Source: an uncultured Parabacteroides sp. (lineage in GTDB: Bacteria > Bacteroidota > Bacteroidia > Bacteroidales > Tannerellaceae). Taken from it: DNA of 25,650 bases. The position numbers and the translations under genes are program-made. The DNA lies in contig UQLN01000062.1 of the NCBI GenBank assembly GCA_900541965.1, forward strand, positions 1-25,650, given 5' to 3'. Within the stretch, counting starts at the first letter, position 1; each line of letters starts with the position of its first letter. Positions 5,244 through 13,658 of this stretch are shown here, piece by piece. The notes under the pieces were generated by a model. It was not told the DNA's origin. It saw only the letters and a list, made by a program, of their open reading frames with translations, and made no database searches.

Positions 5244-7592
5244 TCAAGCTTTTTTTCTGCTTGTTCTTTTCTTAGTAGTTGTTGTTTTCTCAGCCGCTTC
5301 AGCAATAATTTTGAGGCATTCTTCTAAAGTAAGTGCAGCCGGATCGGTCACAGTTTTGGGAATGCGGTAATTATTTCCTTTATAAGCGATATAAGGTCCG
5401 AAGCGTCCGTTCAGAATTTCCATATCGGGATCTTCATCGAACTTTTTCAAGAAGCGTTGTTCGTCTTTCTTCCGTTTTTCCTGGATAAGTTCGATTGCTT
5501 CATCTGCTGTAATAGTCAGCGGATTTAAATCTTTCGGAATTGAAATGAATTTGCCGTCATGACGGATAAATGGTCCGAAACGTCCTATTGCGGCAACCAT
5601 ATCTTTCCCTTCATATTCGCCGATTGTACGTGGAAGGTCGAATAGTTTTAATGCTTCTTCCAATGTAATTGTTTCAATGGATTGTCCTTTCATCAGCGTA
5701 GCAAACTGGGGCTTGGGGGCTGTTTTATCTTCTGCATGAGCCTGCCCGATCTGAACTACAGGGCCATAACGTCCGATTTTTACAAATACGGGATTACCGC
5801 TTTTCGGGTCGATGCCCAGTTCGCGTTCTCCTACTTTATGTTCGGTCTTAACTGCGGAAGTCGCTTCCACGATTGGATGGAATAGTTTATAGAATTTGTC
5901 GATGGCTTTAGTCCAAACCATTTCGCCTTCTGCTACCGCATCAAATTCTTTTTCAACATTAGCGGTAAAGTTGTAATCCATTACGTCCGGAAAATATTCC
6001 ATAAGGAAGTCGTTTACAACCGTACCGATGTCTGTCGGCATTAGTTTATTCCGGTCGGCTCCCACTATTTCTGTTTTTTCCGTTTCTTTTATCTTGTCTT
6101 TAGCAAGGGTGATAACACAATATTTGCGTTCTGTGCCATCCTTGTCTCCTTTTACCACATATTCGCGATTCTGGATGGTCTGGATAGTCGGTGCATACGT
6201 AGAAGGACGACCGATACCCAGTTCTTCCAGGCGACGCACCAGACTTGCTTCCGTATAGCGCGGCGGACGTTGGGTAAAACGTTCGGTTGCTACAATATCT
6301 TTCAGGCTTAACTTCTCGTTTAACTTAACCGGAGGAAGTAAACCGTTTTCCTGTTCCTTTTCATTCTCATCGTCGTTGCTTTCCAAATACACTTGAAGGA
6401 AACCTTCGAAGGTAAGCACTTCACCGACCGCTACGAACTTTTCTGTTTTACCGCTGACGCCTACGGAAATGGTCGTACGTTCGAGTTCTGCATCTGCCAT
6501 CTGGCAAGCAATCGTACGCTTACGGATTAATTCGTATAATTTCTTTTCCTGTGGAGTTCCGCTTATCTCTACATTATTAATATAAGTAGGACGGATCGCT
6601 TCGTGCGCTTCCTGTGCGCCTTTACTTTTTGTATGGTATTGGCGGAATTTATAATATTTCTCTCCGTATGTGTCGGTAATAACCTCTTTTGCCGTGCCGA
6701 GTGCTAAATCACTCAGGTTTACAGAGTCGGTACGCATATAGGTGATTAATCCGGATTCGTATAGACGTTGTGCAATCATCATCGTTTGCGAAACGGAATA
6801 ACCCAGTTTGCGGGCTGCTTCCTGCTGCAAAGTTGAAGTTGTAAATGGAGGTGCCGGCGATTTCTTAACTGGTTTCGTCGTAATATCATCAATTGTAAAA
6901 GAAGCGTTTTTGCAAGATTCGAGGAAGTCCAATACCTCTTTCCGGTCTTTTAACCTGCGTCCCAGTTCTGCTTTCAGGATCGTTGTTCCGTCAGGCAGGA
7001 TGAAATTGGCAATTATGCGGAAAGCTGCTTCCGAAACGAAATTGTTTATTTCACGTTCACGTTCTACGATAAGACGTACTGCTACGGATTGTACACGGCC
7101 GGCAGAGAGGGCAGGCTTGACTTTTCTCCATAAAATAGGGGAAAGTTCAAAACCCACAATGCGGTCCAGTACACGACGTGCCTGTTGTGCATTCACCAGG
7201 TTTATATCGATATTACGTGGTGTCTCGATGGCATGGAGTATGGCACTTTTTGTGATTTCATGGAAAACGATACGCTTGGTGTTTTCCGGTTTCAACCCCA
7301 GTACTTCGTACAAATGCCATGATATTGCTTCTCCCTCACGGTCCTCATCGGATGCAAGCCATACCTGTTCGGCACCCTTTGCTTCAGCTTTCAATTCGCT
7401 CACCAATTTTTTCTTATCGGTGGGAACTACATATTGAGGAGCGTAATCGTGTTCAATATCAATACTGAATTCTTTAGTTTTCAAATCGCGGATATGCCCA
7501 TAGCTTGACATGACTTTGTAGTCTTTACCCAGAAATTTTTCAATGGTTTTTGCCTTTGCAGGGGACTCCACTATAACCAGATTTTTTTGCAT
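5244..7592 (-). CDS. topA: DNA topoisomerase I
   Basis: Type IA topoisomerase that relaxes negative supercoils by cutting one strand. The start is set at 7592 (MQKNLVIVESPAKAKT) since this is where family homology begins; the ATG at 7625 would add 11 unrelated residues. The TOPRIM domain shows E9 in VIVESPAKA and the acidic ASDEDREGE (80-88, with D82 and D84 metal ligands). The active-site tyrosine is Y285 in GLITYMRTDS. Later conserved text includes YTEASLVRRLEELGIGRPSTYA. The C-terminus lacks the four-cysteine zinc ribbons of the E. coli enzyme. It carries instead repeats of the type GRFGPFIRHDGKFISIPK and GRFGPYIAYKGNNYRIPK, then a Lys/Arg-rich tail (KKRTSRKKA). At 782 residues it is of normal length. 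It is divergent from the small TPR gene. Confidence 0.97.
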   Translation of the reverse strand: MQKNLVIVESPAKAKTIEKFLGKDYKVMSSYGHIRDLKTKEFSIDIEHDYAPQYVVPTDKKKLVSELKAEAKGAEQVWLASDEDREGEAISWHLYEVLGLKPENTKRIVFHEITKSAILHAIETPRNIDINLVNAQQARRVLDRIVGFELSPILWRKVKPALSAGRVQSVAVRLIVEREREINNFVSEAAFRIIANFILPDGTTILKAELGRRLKDRKEVLDFLESCKNASFTIDDITTKPVKKSPAPPFTTSTLQQEAARKLGYSVSQTMMIAQRLYESGLITYMRTDSVNLSDLALGTAKEVITDTYGEKYYKFRQYHTKSKGAQEAHEAIRPTYINNVEISGTPQEKKLYELIRKRTIACQMADAELERTTISVGVSGKTEKFVAVGEVLTFEGFLQVYLESNDDENEKEQENGLLPPVKLNEKLSLKDIVATERFTQRPPRYTEASLVRRLEELGIGRPSTYAPTIQTIQNREYVVKGDKDGTERKYCVITLAKDKIKETEKTEIVGADRNKLMPTDIGTVVNDFLMEYFPDVMDYNFTANVEKEFDAVAEGEMVWTKAIDKFYKLFHPIVEATSAVKTEHKVGERELGIDPKSGNPVFVKIGRYGPVVQIGQAHAEDKTAPKPQFATLMKGQSIETITLEEALKLFDLPRTIGEYEGKDMVAAIGRFGPFIRHDGKFISIPKDLNPLTITADEAIELIQEKRKKDEQRFLKKFDEDPDMEILNGRFGPYIAYKGNNYRIPKTVTDPAALTLEECLKIIAEAAEKTTTTKKRTSRKKA

Positions 7593-7622
7593 AATAACGT
7601 CTTCTCTTTTAGAAATCGGTTG

Positions 7623-7661
7623 CAAACATACATAAATAATTAACGTAACCCTATATCTTTG
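7623..7661. promoter_or_regulatory. Divergent -7 boxes for topA and the TPR gene
   Basis: Minus strand TATGTTTG (7630-7623), ending 30 bases before the topA ATG, and plus strand TATCTTTG (7654-7661) both match TAnnTTTG. Neither has a perfect TTTG at the usual -33 spacing, so these are half-supported promoters. The plus-strand transcript would have a ~110-base AT-rich leader with repeated ATTGAAAAT words (7671, 7683) and the complementary ATTTTCAAT (7733-7741). Confidence 0.4.
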
Positions 7662-7773
7662 TATTTGAAAATTGAAAATTGGATATTGAAAATGAGGATA
7701 GTTCTTATGAATGAACCTTTTTCAGTACCACTGATTTTCAATTAACAGTTACCAATATTCAATAAATGGAAGT

Positions 7774-8037
7774 ATGGATGCAATCAAACAATTAATTCTT
7801 GAAGGTAAAACAGATGAAGCGATTCGTTTGTTGGATGATTATATTAAAAATAACGCTTTTTCGGATGAGGCGTATTACTTGCGTGGCAATGCGTATATAA
7901 AAAAAGGGGATATCCGGCAAGGGTTAAATAACTACCTTAAAGCAATAGAAATTAATCCGGAAAGTCCGGCGCAGGTAGCATACGATGCACAGATACGGAT
8001 TATGAATTTCTATAATAAGGATATGTATAATCACTAA
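7774..8037 (+). CDS. Small TPR protein, 87 aa
   Basis: A short cytoplasmic protein built from about two tetratricopeptide helices pairs. Residues 5-35 (LILEGKTDEAIRLLDDYIKNN) form one, and 36-70 show the typical TPR signature: AYYLRGNAYIKKGD, then A-x-x-x-x-Y-x-x-A-I-E-x-N-P (NYLKAIEINPES). No signal peptide or catalytic motif is present. It probably acts as an adaptor in protein-protein contacts; a partner cannot be deduced. It stands alone as a single gene with its own predicted -7 box upstream and a hairpin terminator downstream. Confidence 0.85.
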   Translation: MDAIKQLILEGKTDEAIRLLDDYIKNNAFSDEAYYLRGNAYIKKGDIRQGLNNYLKAIEINPESPAQVAYDAQIRIMNFYNKDMYNH

Positions 8038-8055
8038 AGGGACAGGGAAATAGAA

Positions 8056-8096
8056 AAAACAGTATTAGGTAGGTAAATATCTGTCAATACTGTTTT
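8056..8096 (+). terminator. Hairpin terminator after the small TPR gene
   Basis: AAAACAGTATT (8056-8066) pairs perfectly with AATACTGTTTT (8086-8096) around a 19-base loop, ending in T residues. It is 18 bases past the stop codon and could also serve the convergent small membrane-protein gene. Confidence 0.6.
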
Positions 8097-8120
8097 GGTA
8101 CTATATTTTGTATCGTTTTT

Positions 8121-8384
8121 TTAATCGAATAGAACGAGAACATATGATAGAAGCCCTATAGTGAGAATAAATAAGCATTGTAGCCGGGCTATTTTTTTTA
8201 TCTCAATATTGTATTGGCTTCTATTTCTTATTGTAAAGCCAGAGAGAACGCCAGACATAACTAACGGTAATACAATAGCAATGGAGTATAATTTATCATT
8301 GTCAAGTAAAAATGACGTAATGAGTAAAATAATATTTATGCCAATTAGTACTGCTAAAGATTGTTTGTATTTTTCTATATTCAT
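8121..8384 (-). CDS. Small hypothetical membrane protein, 87 aa
   Basis: No family recognised. Three hydrophobic helices are visible: about residues 9-28 (LAVLIGINIILLITSFLL), 33-50 (YSIAIVLPLVMSGVLSGF) and 68-85 (LQCLFILTIGLLSYVLVL). A basic loop (RNRSQYNIEIKKIARL) sits between the second and third. This hydrophobic pattern is why I prefer this strand over the equally long antisense frame. Its short length and lack of signature leave the role open. It is isolated between two terminators. Confidence 0.6.
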   Translation of the reverse strand: MNIEKYKQSLAVLIGINIILLITSFLLDNDKLYSIAIVLPLVMSGVLSGFTIRNRSQYNIEIKKIARLQCLFILTIGLLSYVLVLFD

Positions 8385-8435
8385 GCTATTGCGATCATGT
8401 GTTGTGAGTTCGTTCGATTTGTGATGGATGCCAAT

Positions 8436-8492
8436 AAAAGGACCATTTTCACTTGAATATGATAAAATGGAAATGGTCCTTTAATTTTTTTT
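8436..8492. terminator. Bidirectional hairpin terminator
   Basis: AAAGGACCATTT (8437-8448) pairs perfectly with AAATGGTCCTTT (8471-8482). On the plus strand an eight-T run follows; on the minus strand TTTTATT follows. The minus-strand use would end the C1 peptidase transcript, whose stop codon is 23 bases away. Confidence 0.75.
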
Positions 8493-8504
8493 GAATTTCA
8501 GTTT

Positions 8505-9905
8505 CTATTCTTCCGGAGCAAACATAGGATCCCATGCCGGAAGGTGGATCGGTTTCTGTTTTAATACCTCTTGAACTTTGGGGGTGATATATTTTTTGTT
8601 GACAACAAGGCGGAACATATATTCGTTGAACCATTCGTCGGTCATAATCAGATGACCTCCATTAGCTCCGGGTCCCCAGCTATTTTCAACCATCCATTTT
8701 TTAGGCGTACCGTTAGCATCGAGGTCAACAGCCATTAAAGTCATAGCATGTGACGAACCGCTGCTGAATGTCTGGATACGCTGTTTCTTGTCCATACCGA
8801 AAGTTGTTCCCATCAACGAGCCGTAATCGTAGTAATTAACGTCCAGCAAACCTCTTTCACGGTCGAAAAATTTACCTACGTCGCAGGAGAAATACATCAT
8901 AGTGCTGTCTTTGATTGAGGCAATAGCCATTTCTTTAATATCTTCAATCGGAAGGTTTACGTAAGTCCAGTTTTTACCGTCATAACGGTGACGGTCGAAA
9001 TCGATTTCATACAATTTATAAAAATCACGACTCGGGTCATTCATCAACATCACGTAGTTGTTCGTCAGGTCTTGTCCGATATATTCGTCGAAGAATGATT
9101 TCGGAGTATATTCTTTCGTTTCAACCGGTTTGCCTTGTGCATCTTTGCGTGTCCACGTAAATTTCGTAGGAGGTTCGCCCAGGTTCAGTACTAACATACG
9201 GTAAACAGTACCCAGCATTTCTGTTTTCTGCTTTTCCAAATCTGTTACTTTGGTCCCTTTTGCGGAGGCTTCTCTCAATTGCAGACCGAATTCTTTCAGT
9301 TTCAGTGCTATCAGGTTAGCCATGCGGCCCGTACTTTCACTACTGTTTGTTTCAACCATCACGTCAGAAGGCACAACACCATATTTCCCCAGTATGTCGG
9401 AAATTCCGGTAAACTGGCCGCCATCGCTTAAAGGATTCTTAAACAGCCATTCAACCATTTTATCATCCATCGGCTTTTCGCGAGTGTCGATGATGCCTTG
9501 CAGGAATAGATTGGCTTTTTCCAGTTGATCCCAGAAAAATGAATAGTTCTGGGAGAATTGGAAGTCGCCCATTTTATATTTTTCAATCGCTTGTGCACGA
9601 AATACATTTAAACCTGTAAACAGCCAGCAACGACCGGATGATTTCTGGTTGGTAATGCCTTTACTGTTTACTTTGTTCGAGAAATACGTGTCGAAATTGT
9701 TTTTACTGTCAGAATTAACTGCCAGTTTGTTTATGTCATTATTGCTAATGGCATTGTGAATTGCTTTATCAGCCGGCGTTCCTTGGTAAGCTTGTTTGAT
9801 TTGCTGTAGCATCTGTGGCGAAATACCGCCTTTGTCCTGTTGAGCTTGTGCAGAGAATGTAATGCTCAAAGCAAGCGCGGACATCCATAAGAAGTTTTGT
9901 TTCAT
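8505..9905 (-). CDS. Secreted C1 family peptidase, bleomycin hydrolase/PepC-like
   Basis: Papain-fold cysteine aminopeptidase of the C1B group. Signal peptide MKQNFLWMSALALSITFSAQA directs it to the periplasm or surface, unlike cytoplasmic PepC and bleomycin hydrolase. The catalytic cysteine is C93 in TNQKSSGRCWLF, histidine H386 in GSSHAMTLM and asparagine N408 in WMVENSWG, so the triad is intact. A glutamine for the oxyanion hole is present before the cysteine (Q87). The length of 466 residues matches this family (about 440-470). The C-terminus ends MFAPEE; in the family the tail enters the active site and sets exopeptidase behaviour, so the terminal residues may matter. It is a single gene with its own promoter and terminator. 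Likely role: trimming peptides in the envelope. Confidence 0.93.
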   Translation of the reverse strand: MKQNFLWMSALALSITFSAQAQQDKGGISPQMLQQIKQAYQGTPADKAIHNAISNNDINKLAVNSDSKNNFDTYFSNKVNSKGITNQKSSGRCWLFTGLNVFRAQAIEKYKMGDFQFSQNYSFFWDQLEKANLFLQGIIDTREKPMDDKMVEWLFKNPLSDGGQFTGISDILGKYGVVPSDVMVETNSSESTGRMANLIALKLKEFGLQLREASAKGTKVTDLEKQKTEMLGTVYRMLVLNLGEPPTKFTWTRKDAQGKPVETKEYTPKSFFDEYIGQDLTNNYVMLMNDPSRDFYKLYEIDFDRHRYDGKNWTYVNLPIEDIKEMAIASIKDSTMMYFSCDVGKFFDRERGLLDVNYYDYGSLMGTTFGMDKKQRIQTFSSGSSHAMTLMAVDLDANGTPKKWMVENSWGPGANGGHLIMTDEWFNEYMFRLVVNKKYITPKVQEVLKQKPIHLPAWDPMFAPEE

Positions 9906-9938
9906 AAGATCAATGTGTTTTTTAGGATTCTATGAAGA

Positions 9939-9946
9939 CAAAGATA
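9939..9946 (-). promoter_or_regulatory. -7 box for the C1 peptidase
   Basis: Minus-strand TATCTTTG lies 33 bases upstream of the ATG at 9905. A weak -33-like TTAC is at 18-bp spacing. Confidence 0.45.
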
Positions 9947-10074
9947 ATAGTTTAATACTGAATTGTAACCATAAAATCTTTATCTAAATTAACTATATAG
10001 GCTAAAATTTAAATTTAAAAATATTTTTGTAAACATTATGTTTTGCCTGTAGTAAGAATTATAAATCAACAGGT

Positions 10075-10184
10075 ATGAAAAAACGTATTACTTTTTTCAT
10101 AATGAAGCAGCTCCTGTTGAATATGGAAGTTTGTGTGGGGATGTTGATACTAAGGGCAACGATAATTCCAATTTGAATAAATAA
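10075..10184 (+). pseudogene. Possible frameshifted microORF
   Basis: An ATG at 10075 opens MKKRITFF and then hits a T6 run (10092-10097). In the next frame the text continues HNEAAPVEYGSLCGDVDTKG and ends at TAA (10182-10184), with protein-like composition. One extra T would join the two parts into a ~36-residue peptide with a single cysteine and a Gly/Asn/Asp-rich tail. That tail recalls small Bacteroidales leader-type peptides, but the likeness is loose and I would not name a family. Confidence 0.2.
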
Positions 10185-10252
10185 TATTAATTCGGCGTCG
10201 TATTTCCGGAGTAGAACATTATCTTTGTTCTTTTAGGTCTGCTAACTTAAAA

Positions 10253-10258
10253 AGGAGG
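10253..10258 (+). promoter_or_regulatory. Strong Shine-Dalgarno site, AGGAGG
   Basis: A full AGGAGG lies five bases before the ATG at 10264. Most genes in this window have no such site, as is usual in Bacteroidetes, so this one is unusual and fixes the start. Confidence 0.7.
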
Positions 10259-10263
10259 ATATT

Positions 10264-11238
10264 ATGAAACATTTCCGGTTATTTCTTATTTGTATATTTT
10301 CTTTGTTTGGCATTTCTTGTTTCGGGCAAATGCTTGCTCCGGGAAATGAACGGCCGATTGCCCTGAATACAAAGAGCGGTACGTTAAACGGAAAACTTAG
10401 TTTGCCTGCAAAAGGAGGGAATATTCCGGTCGTTTTATTGATATCAGGTTCCGGACCGACAGATATGGATGGTAATTCGGCGATAGGGCAAATGAAGAAT
10501 AACTCGCTGAAATATCTGGCAGATAATCTGGCGAAGCAGAATATAGCCTCTTTACGTTTTGATAAACGCGGAATCGCATCCAGTGCGTCAGCAGGAAAAG
10601 ATGAGTATTCCGTACGTTTGGAAGACTTTGTAGAGGATGTGAAAGGTTGGATAGACCTTTTGGCCCATGACAAAAGGTTTTCCGGTATTCTGATTGCCGG
10701 ACATAGTGAAGGGTCATTAATAGGAATGTTGGCATCTCAGAACAATCCGAAAGTAAAAGCATTTATTTCTTTGGCAGGTCCGGGAAGGCCTCTATATGAA
10801 TTATTGGAAGAGCAGGTTTCGTCTCAGCCGGAAGTAATCCGGAATATGGTCGTTTCCATAAACGATTCATTAAAACGAGGTAAGTTGGTACCGAATGTTC
10901 CCTTAGGTTTGCAGGCCTTGTTTCGTCCGTCGGTTCAGCCTTTTTTAATTTCTTGCTATAAATATAATCCGTCGGAGATTGTGAAAACATTAAAGGTTCC
11001 GGTGCTGATTATTCAGGGGAAGACCGATATCCAGGTTTCTGTAAAGGATGCAGAGTTACTCAAACAATCGGCTCCTTCTGCTGAAATATGCCTGATAGAT
11101 AGGATGAACCATGTTTTGAAAGAATGTGATACAACAGAACCGAATAAACAGTTGGTCATTTATGCGGATCCTTCATTGCCTTTGAGTCCGGCATTAGTTC
11201 CATGTCTTACCTCTTTCATTAAAAAGCATCTACGATAA
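10264..11238 (+). CDS. Secreted alpha/beta hydrolase
   Basis: Exported serine hydrolase of 324 residues with signal peptide MKHFRLFLICIFSLFGISCFG; the cysteine at 19 lies near the cleavage region, so lipoprotein processing is not excluded. The oxyanion strand-loop is LLISGSGPTDMDG (58-70). The nucleophile is S148 in the elbow GHSEGS, the acid is probably D255 in QGKTDIQVS, and the base H283 in RMNHVLK. FDKRGIASS (99-107) is typical of the dienelactone hydrolase / prolyl-peptidase-like group annotated as alpha/beta hydrolase. Substrate is unknown; esters or acyl groups on envelope or dietary compounds are possible. The 3' end overlaps the convergent HAD gene by 9 bp. Confidence 0.9.
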   Translation: MKHFRLFLICIFSLFGISCFGQMLAPGNERPIALNTKSGTLNGKLSLPAKGGNIPVVLLISGSGPTDMDGNSAIGQMKNNSLKYLADNLAKQNIASLRFDKRGIASSASAGKDEYSVRLEDFVEDVKGWIDLLAHDKRFSGILIAGHSEGSLIGMLASQNNPKVKAFISLAGPGRPLYELLEEQVSSQPEVIRNMVVSINDSLKRGKLVPNVPLGLQALFRPSVQPFLISCYKYNPSEIVKTLKVPVLIIQGKTDIQVSVKDAELLKQSAPSAEICLIDRMNHVLKECDTTEPNKQLVIYADPSLPLSPALVPCLTSFIKKHLR

Positions 11239-11883
11239 GAGTTTATTCCTAAGCCCGGCAATATCATTGACTATGTAATTTGCCCCGGCTTTTTCCAATT
11301 CTTTCCGGTCGCCATATCCATAAAGGACGCCTATGGAGTCGATGTTATTCTCTTTTGCTCCGATAATATCATGTTTGCGGTCGCCAACCATAACGATGGC
11401 AGAGGGGGTGTTTAGTTTGTTTGTTTCTAATACATGGCGGATAACGTCTCCTTTGGTATAAAACGAGCCATCCAGCCCACTGCCTGCAACAAATGAGAAA
11501 TACTTGCTTAGATTGAAATAATCGAGGATACGTTTAGCAAAGATAGTAGGTTTGGAAGTGGCTAACATAAGAGATTTTCCTTGCAGGTTAGCCGCTTCCA
11601 GAAAATCATTTATTCCCTCATACAGTTTATTTTCGTAAATGCCGGTTTCTGCAAACCGTTCCCGGTATTTTACAATCGCCTCCTTTGCCTGTCCGTCTGT
11701 AAAATTATAGAATTCGCGAAACGAATCGTAGAGGGGAGGACCGATAAAAGGGTAGAGGACTTTTCTGTCTTCTACCCCGATACCGAAATGATTTAATGCA
11801 TATTCTACAGATTTTGTAATACCTTCAGCCGGGTCTGTAATCGTACCGTCCAGGTCTAAAAGAATATATCGATAATTTAGCAT
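11230..11883 (-). CDS. HAD-family phosphatase, phosphoglycolate phosphatase-like
   Basis: Cytoplasmic phosphohydrolase of 217 residues. Motif I is LLDLDGTITD with D10 as nucleophile and D12 as acid/base. Motif II is MLATSKP (S110), the conserved lysine is likely K144 in YTKGD, and motif III/IV is VMVGDRKHDIIGA (D168, D172). A helical cap domain fills residues ~16-85 (subclass I). The sequence resembles Gph and the pyrophosphatase PpaX, but substrate cannot be told from sequence. It follows the outer-membrane barrel gene by 17 bp on the same strand, so it is probably the last gene of that operon. Its 3' end overlaps the convergent hydrolase gene. Confidence 0.9.
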   Translation of the reverse strand: MLNYRYILLDLDGTITDPAEGITKSVEYALNHFGIGVEDRKVLYPFIGPPLYDSFREFYNFTDGQAKEAIVKYRERFAETGIYENKLYEGINDFLEAANLQGKSLMLATSKPTIFAKRILDYFNLSKYFSFVAGSGLDGSFYTKGDVIRHVLETNKLNTPSAIVMVGDRKHDIIGAKENNIDSIGVLYGYGDRKELEKAGANYIVNDIAGLRNKLLS

Positions 11884-11900
11884 TTACTTGTTTCTACCTG

Positions 11901-13652
11901 TTAGAAATTGATGTTTACCCCAATCATTGCACTGAAGCTTTGGAGCGGGTAGCCATAATACATTTCGTATTTTTGGCATAAAACGTTATTTAGTTTCAGG
12001 TACAATCCGAATGTATCATTGAATGCATATGTTCCGGTCAGGTTCAGTTCATTGATGTTCTTCATCTTCTTTTCTCCATAACCGATAGCCATAGTTTTGC
12101 GGTCTGTTGCCAGATAATAATCCAAAGAAGCAGACAGTTTGGGAATAGGACGAACCGTTACACCGGCAGTGAATTCCATTTTAGGCTTTCCATATGCAGC
12201 ATAGGTAACGTTAGAATCATCCGGAGATTTTACTTTCCAGTGATTATAAACTCCTTTTACATTAATATCGAATAGTTCCTGATAGCTATATTTCAGGTTG
12301 ATTCCTGCAAATAAATGGTCTGCATCAGCCTGGAAGGCATTGCTTACGTTGCCGAAATAGTTTTTGCTGTAATAATAGCCCGGAATAAAGAATACGTCAT
12401 TCTTTGTAATCTTATATCCTCCGAATACGTCAAACCAGAATCCCGGAACGATACCACTTTTGATACCGATAGTTGCATCCAGGAAGTTACGGGATGGAAG
12501 CAGTTCCATGGTAGGATTGATATAACGGTTTACCTGGGAAATGTCGTACATACTGTTGGAATATAATTTCCCGGTTGCGATAGCATACAATACAGTCTTG
12601 TCTGCAACTTCTATGTCTGCTGCAATGTTGGGAGAAGCCATTATCTTTTTGTTTTCTCCGGTAATGAACATCACATTAGCTCCCAGTTTTACATTCCAGT
12701 TGTCGCCTTCTACCTTATAATAAGGAGAAAGGGTACCTTCCGCATGATTTTCGAAGAACAGGTACGGAGTATTGCCTTTTAAGGGGAGGTTATAGTTGAA
12801 GTATTCGAAACTACCACCTAACCCAATAAGTTGGTTACCACCGAAAGCCGCATTCAAATCGAATTTTACATCAAATGTATTCTCGGCAGGTCCGTTCAAC
12901 TCTTTTTCTAATGCGTATTTATGAGAAAAATAGGTATAACCCAAATCCAGCATATATCCGAAAGGAGCACCTTCTTTTGATTCGATGCCGACTTTACCCT
13001 GCACGGTCTGGTTTACCTGGTTTGTACTGCGGTCTGTAAAATCCGGGTCGAAACTGTTAGTGGTGTTATACATCGGAAGCCCGTAATAATTGAAGCCGGA
13101 GTAGCCATATTTGAAACCGGCATTAAATACTAACTTATCGAATGCATGCTTATAGTTGATGCCTCCCACGTTATCATTCAGTTTGGCTTTTACTTTTTCG
13201 TCCCAGTCTATGTATTTTACTTTGCCGTTAGTGGAACGGTGGGAAAGCCAGATATTCAGATTGTCTTTTTCCGTACTCAATATATGGTATCCGAAATCGC
13301 CGTTGATATTCAGATACGTACCCAGACCGAAGTTAAAATAACCACGACGCTTGTTGTATTGGATATCTGTCATCACATTGCCGGAAGGGAGCAGGCTGAT
13401 TTCTTTTTCAGGGTCTGCCGGCACGGTAAATGTGGCATAAGAAATAGGCATTTTCTTAACTACCGGCATTTTTATCACCGGAAGTGTGTTGACTTTGTTG
13501 GCATCCTGCACCGTCGGGTCGTATTCCCGTTCCAGCGTCATTTCCCGGTTCAAGTCTTTTTCTTTTGTCTTGTCTTCCTGCGCACTGACGGTTGCAACGG
13601 AACCCAGCAGGGTTATTACGCACAAGGCTTTTATATTAGATACTGTCTTCAT
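11901..13652 (-). CDS. Outer-membrane beta-barrel protein paired with TPR protein
   Basis: Predicted outer-membrane barrel of 583 residues with signal peptide MKTVSNIKALCVITLLGSVATVSA. After a short charged region (KEKDLNREMTLEREYDPTVQDA, here at about residues 31-52, which recalls a TonB-dependent-receptor plug-less stem), the rest is rich in alternating aromatic strands (GYFNFGLGTYLNING, LIGLGGSFEYFNYNL, KYEMYYGYPLQSFSAMI) and it ends in the aromatic VNINF expected for barrel assembly. No plug domain or TonB box is evident, so it is not a classic receptor. The gene starts 6 bp after the TPR gene stops and precedes the HAD gene, so the three are probably co-transcribed. It likely works with the TPR protein in the envelope; cargo unknown. 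Confidence 0.85.
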   Translation of the reverse strand: MKTVSNIKALCVITLLGSVATVSAQEDKTKEKDLNREMTLEREYDPTVQDANKVNTLPVIKMPVVKKMPISYATFTVPADPEKEISLLPSGNVMTDIQYNKRRGYFNFGLGTYLNINGDFGYHILSTEKDNLNIWLSHRSTNGKVKYIDWDEKVKAKLNDNVGGINYKHAFDKLVFNAGFKYGYSGFNYYGLPMYNTTNSFDPDFTDRSTNQVNQTVQGKVGIESKEGAPFGYMLDLGYTYFSHKYALEKELNGPAENTFDVKFDLNAAFGGNQLIGLGGSFEYFNYNLPLKGNTPYLFFENHAEGTLSPYYKVEGDNWNVKLGANVMFITGENKKIMASPNIAADIEVADKTVLYAIATGKLYSNSMYDISQVNRYINPTMELLPSRNFLDATIGIKSGIVPGFWFDVFGGYKITKNDVFFIPGYYYSKNYFGNVSNAFQADADHLFAGINLKYSYQELFDINVKGVYNHWKVKSPDDSNVTYAAYGKPKMEFTAGVTVRPIPKLSASLDYYLATDRKTMAIGYGEKKMKNINELNLTGTYAFNDTFGLYLKLNNVLCQKYEMYYGYPLQSFSAMIGVNINF

Positions 13653-13658
13653 CGTTTT

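Larger units (their letters stand above)
9906..10263. other. 358-bp AT-rich divergent spacer
   Basis: This spacer between the peptidase and hydrolase genes holds the peptidase promoter at its left end, the hydrolase -7 box (TATCTTTG, 10220-10227) at its right end, and a possible broken microORF between them. The stretch 9950-10060 is AT-rich and shows no gene. Confidence 0.7.

Noticed and set aside
6808..7437. Long plus-strand frame (209 codons) opposite topA
   Set aside because: Antisense shadow of a clearly conserved gene; Ser/Arg/Phe-rich text with no recognisable domain.
8161..8424. Plus-strand 87-codon frame opposite the small membrane protein
   Set aside because: Its sequence is mixed and lacks coherent membrane or domain structure, while the minus-strand frame has three clean helices.
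11901..13652. TonB-dependent receptor (SusC-like)
   Set aside because: No plug domain, no TonB box and too short; only the barrel part is visible.
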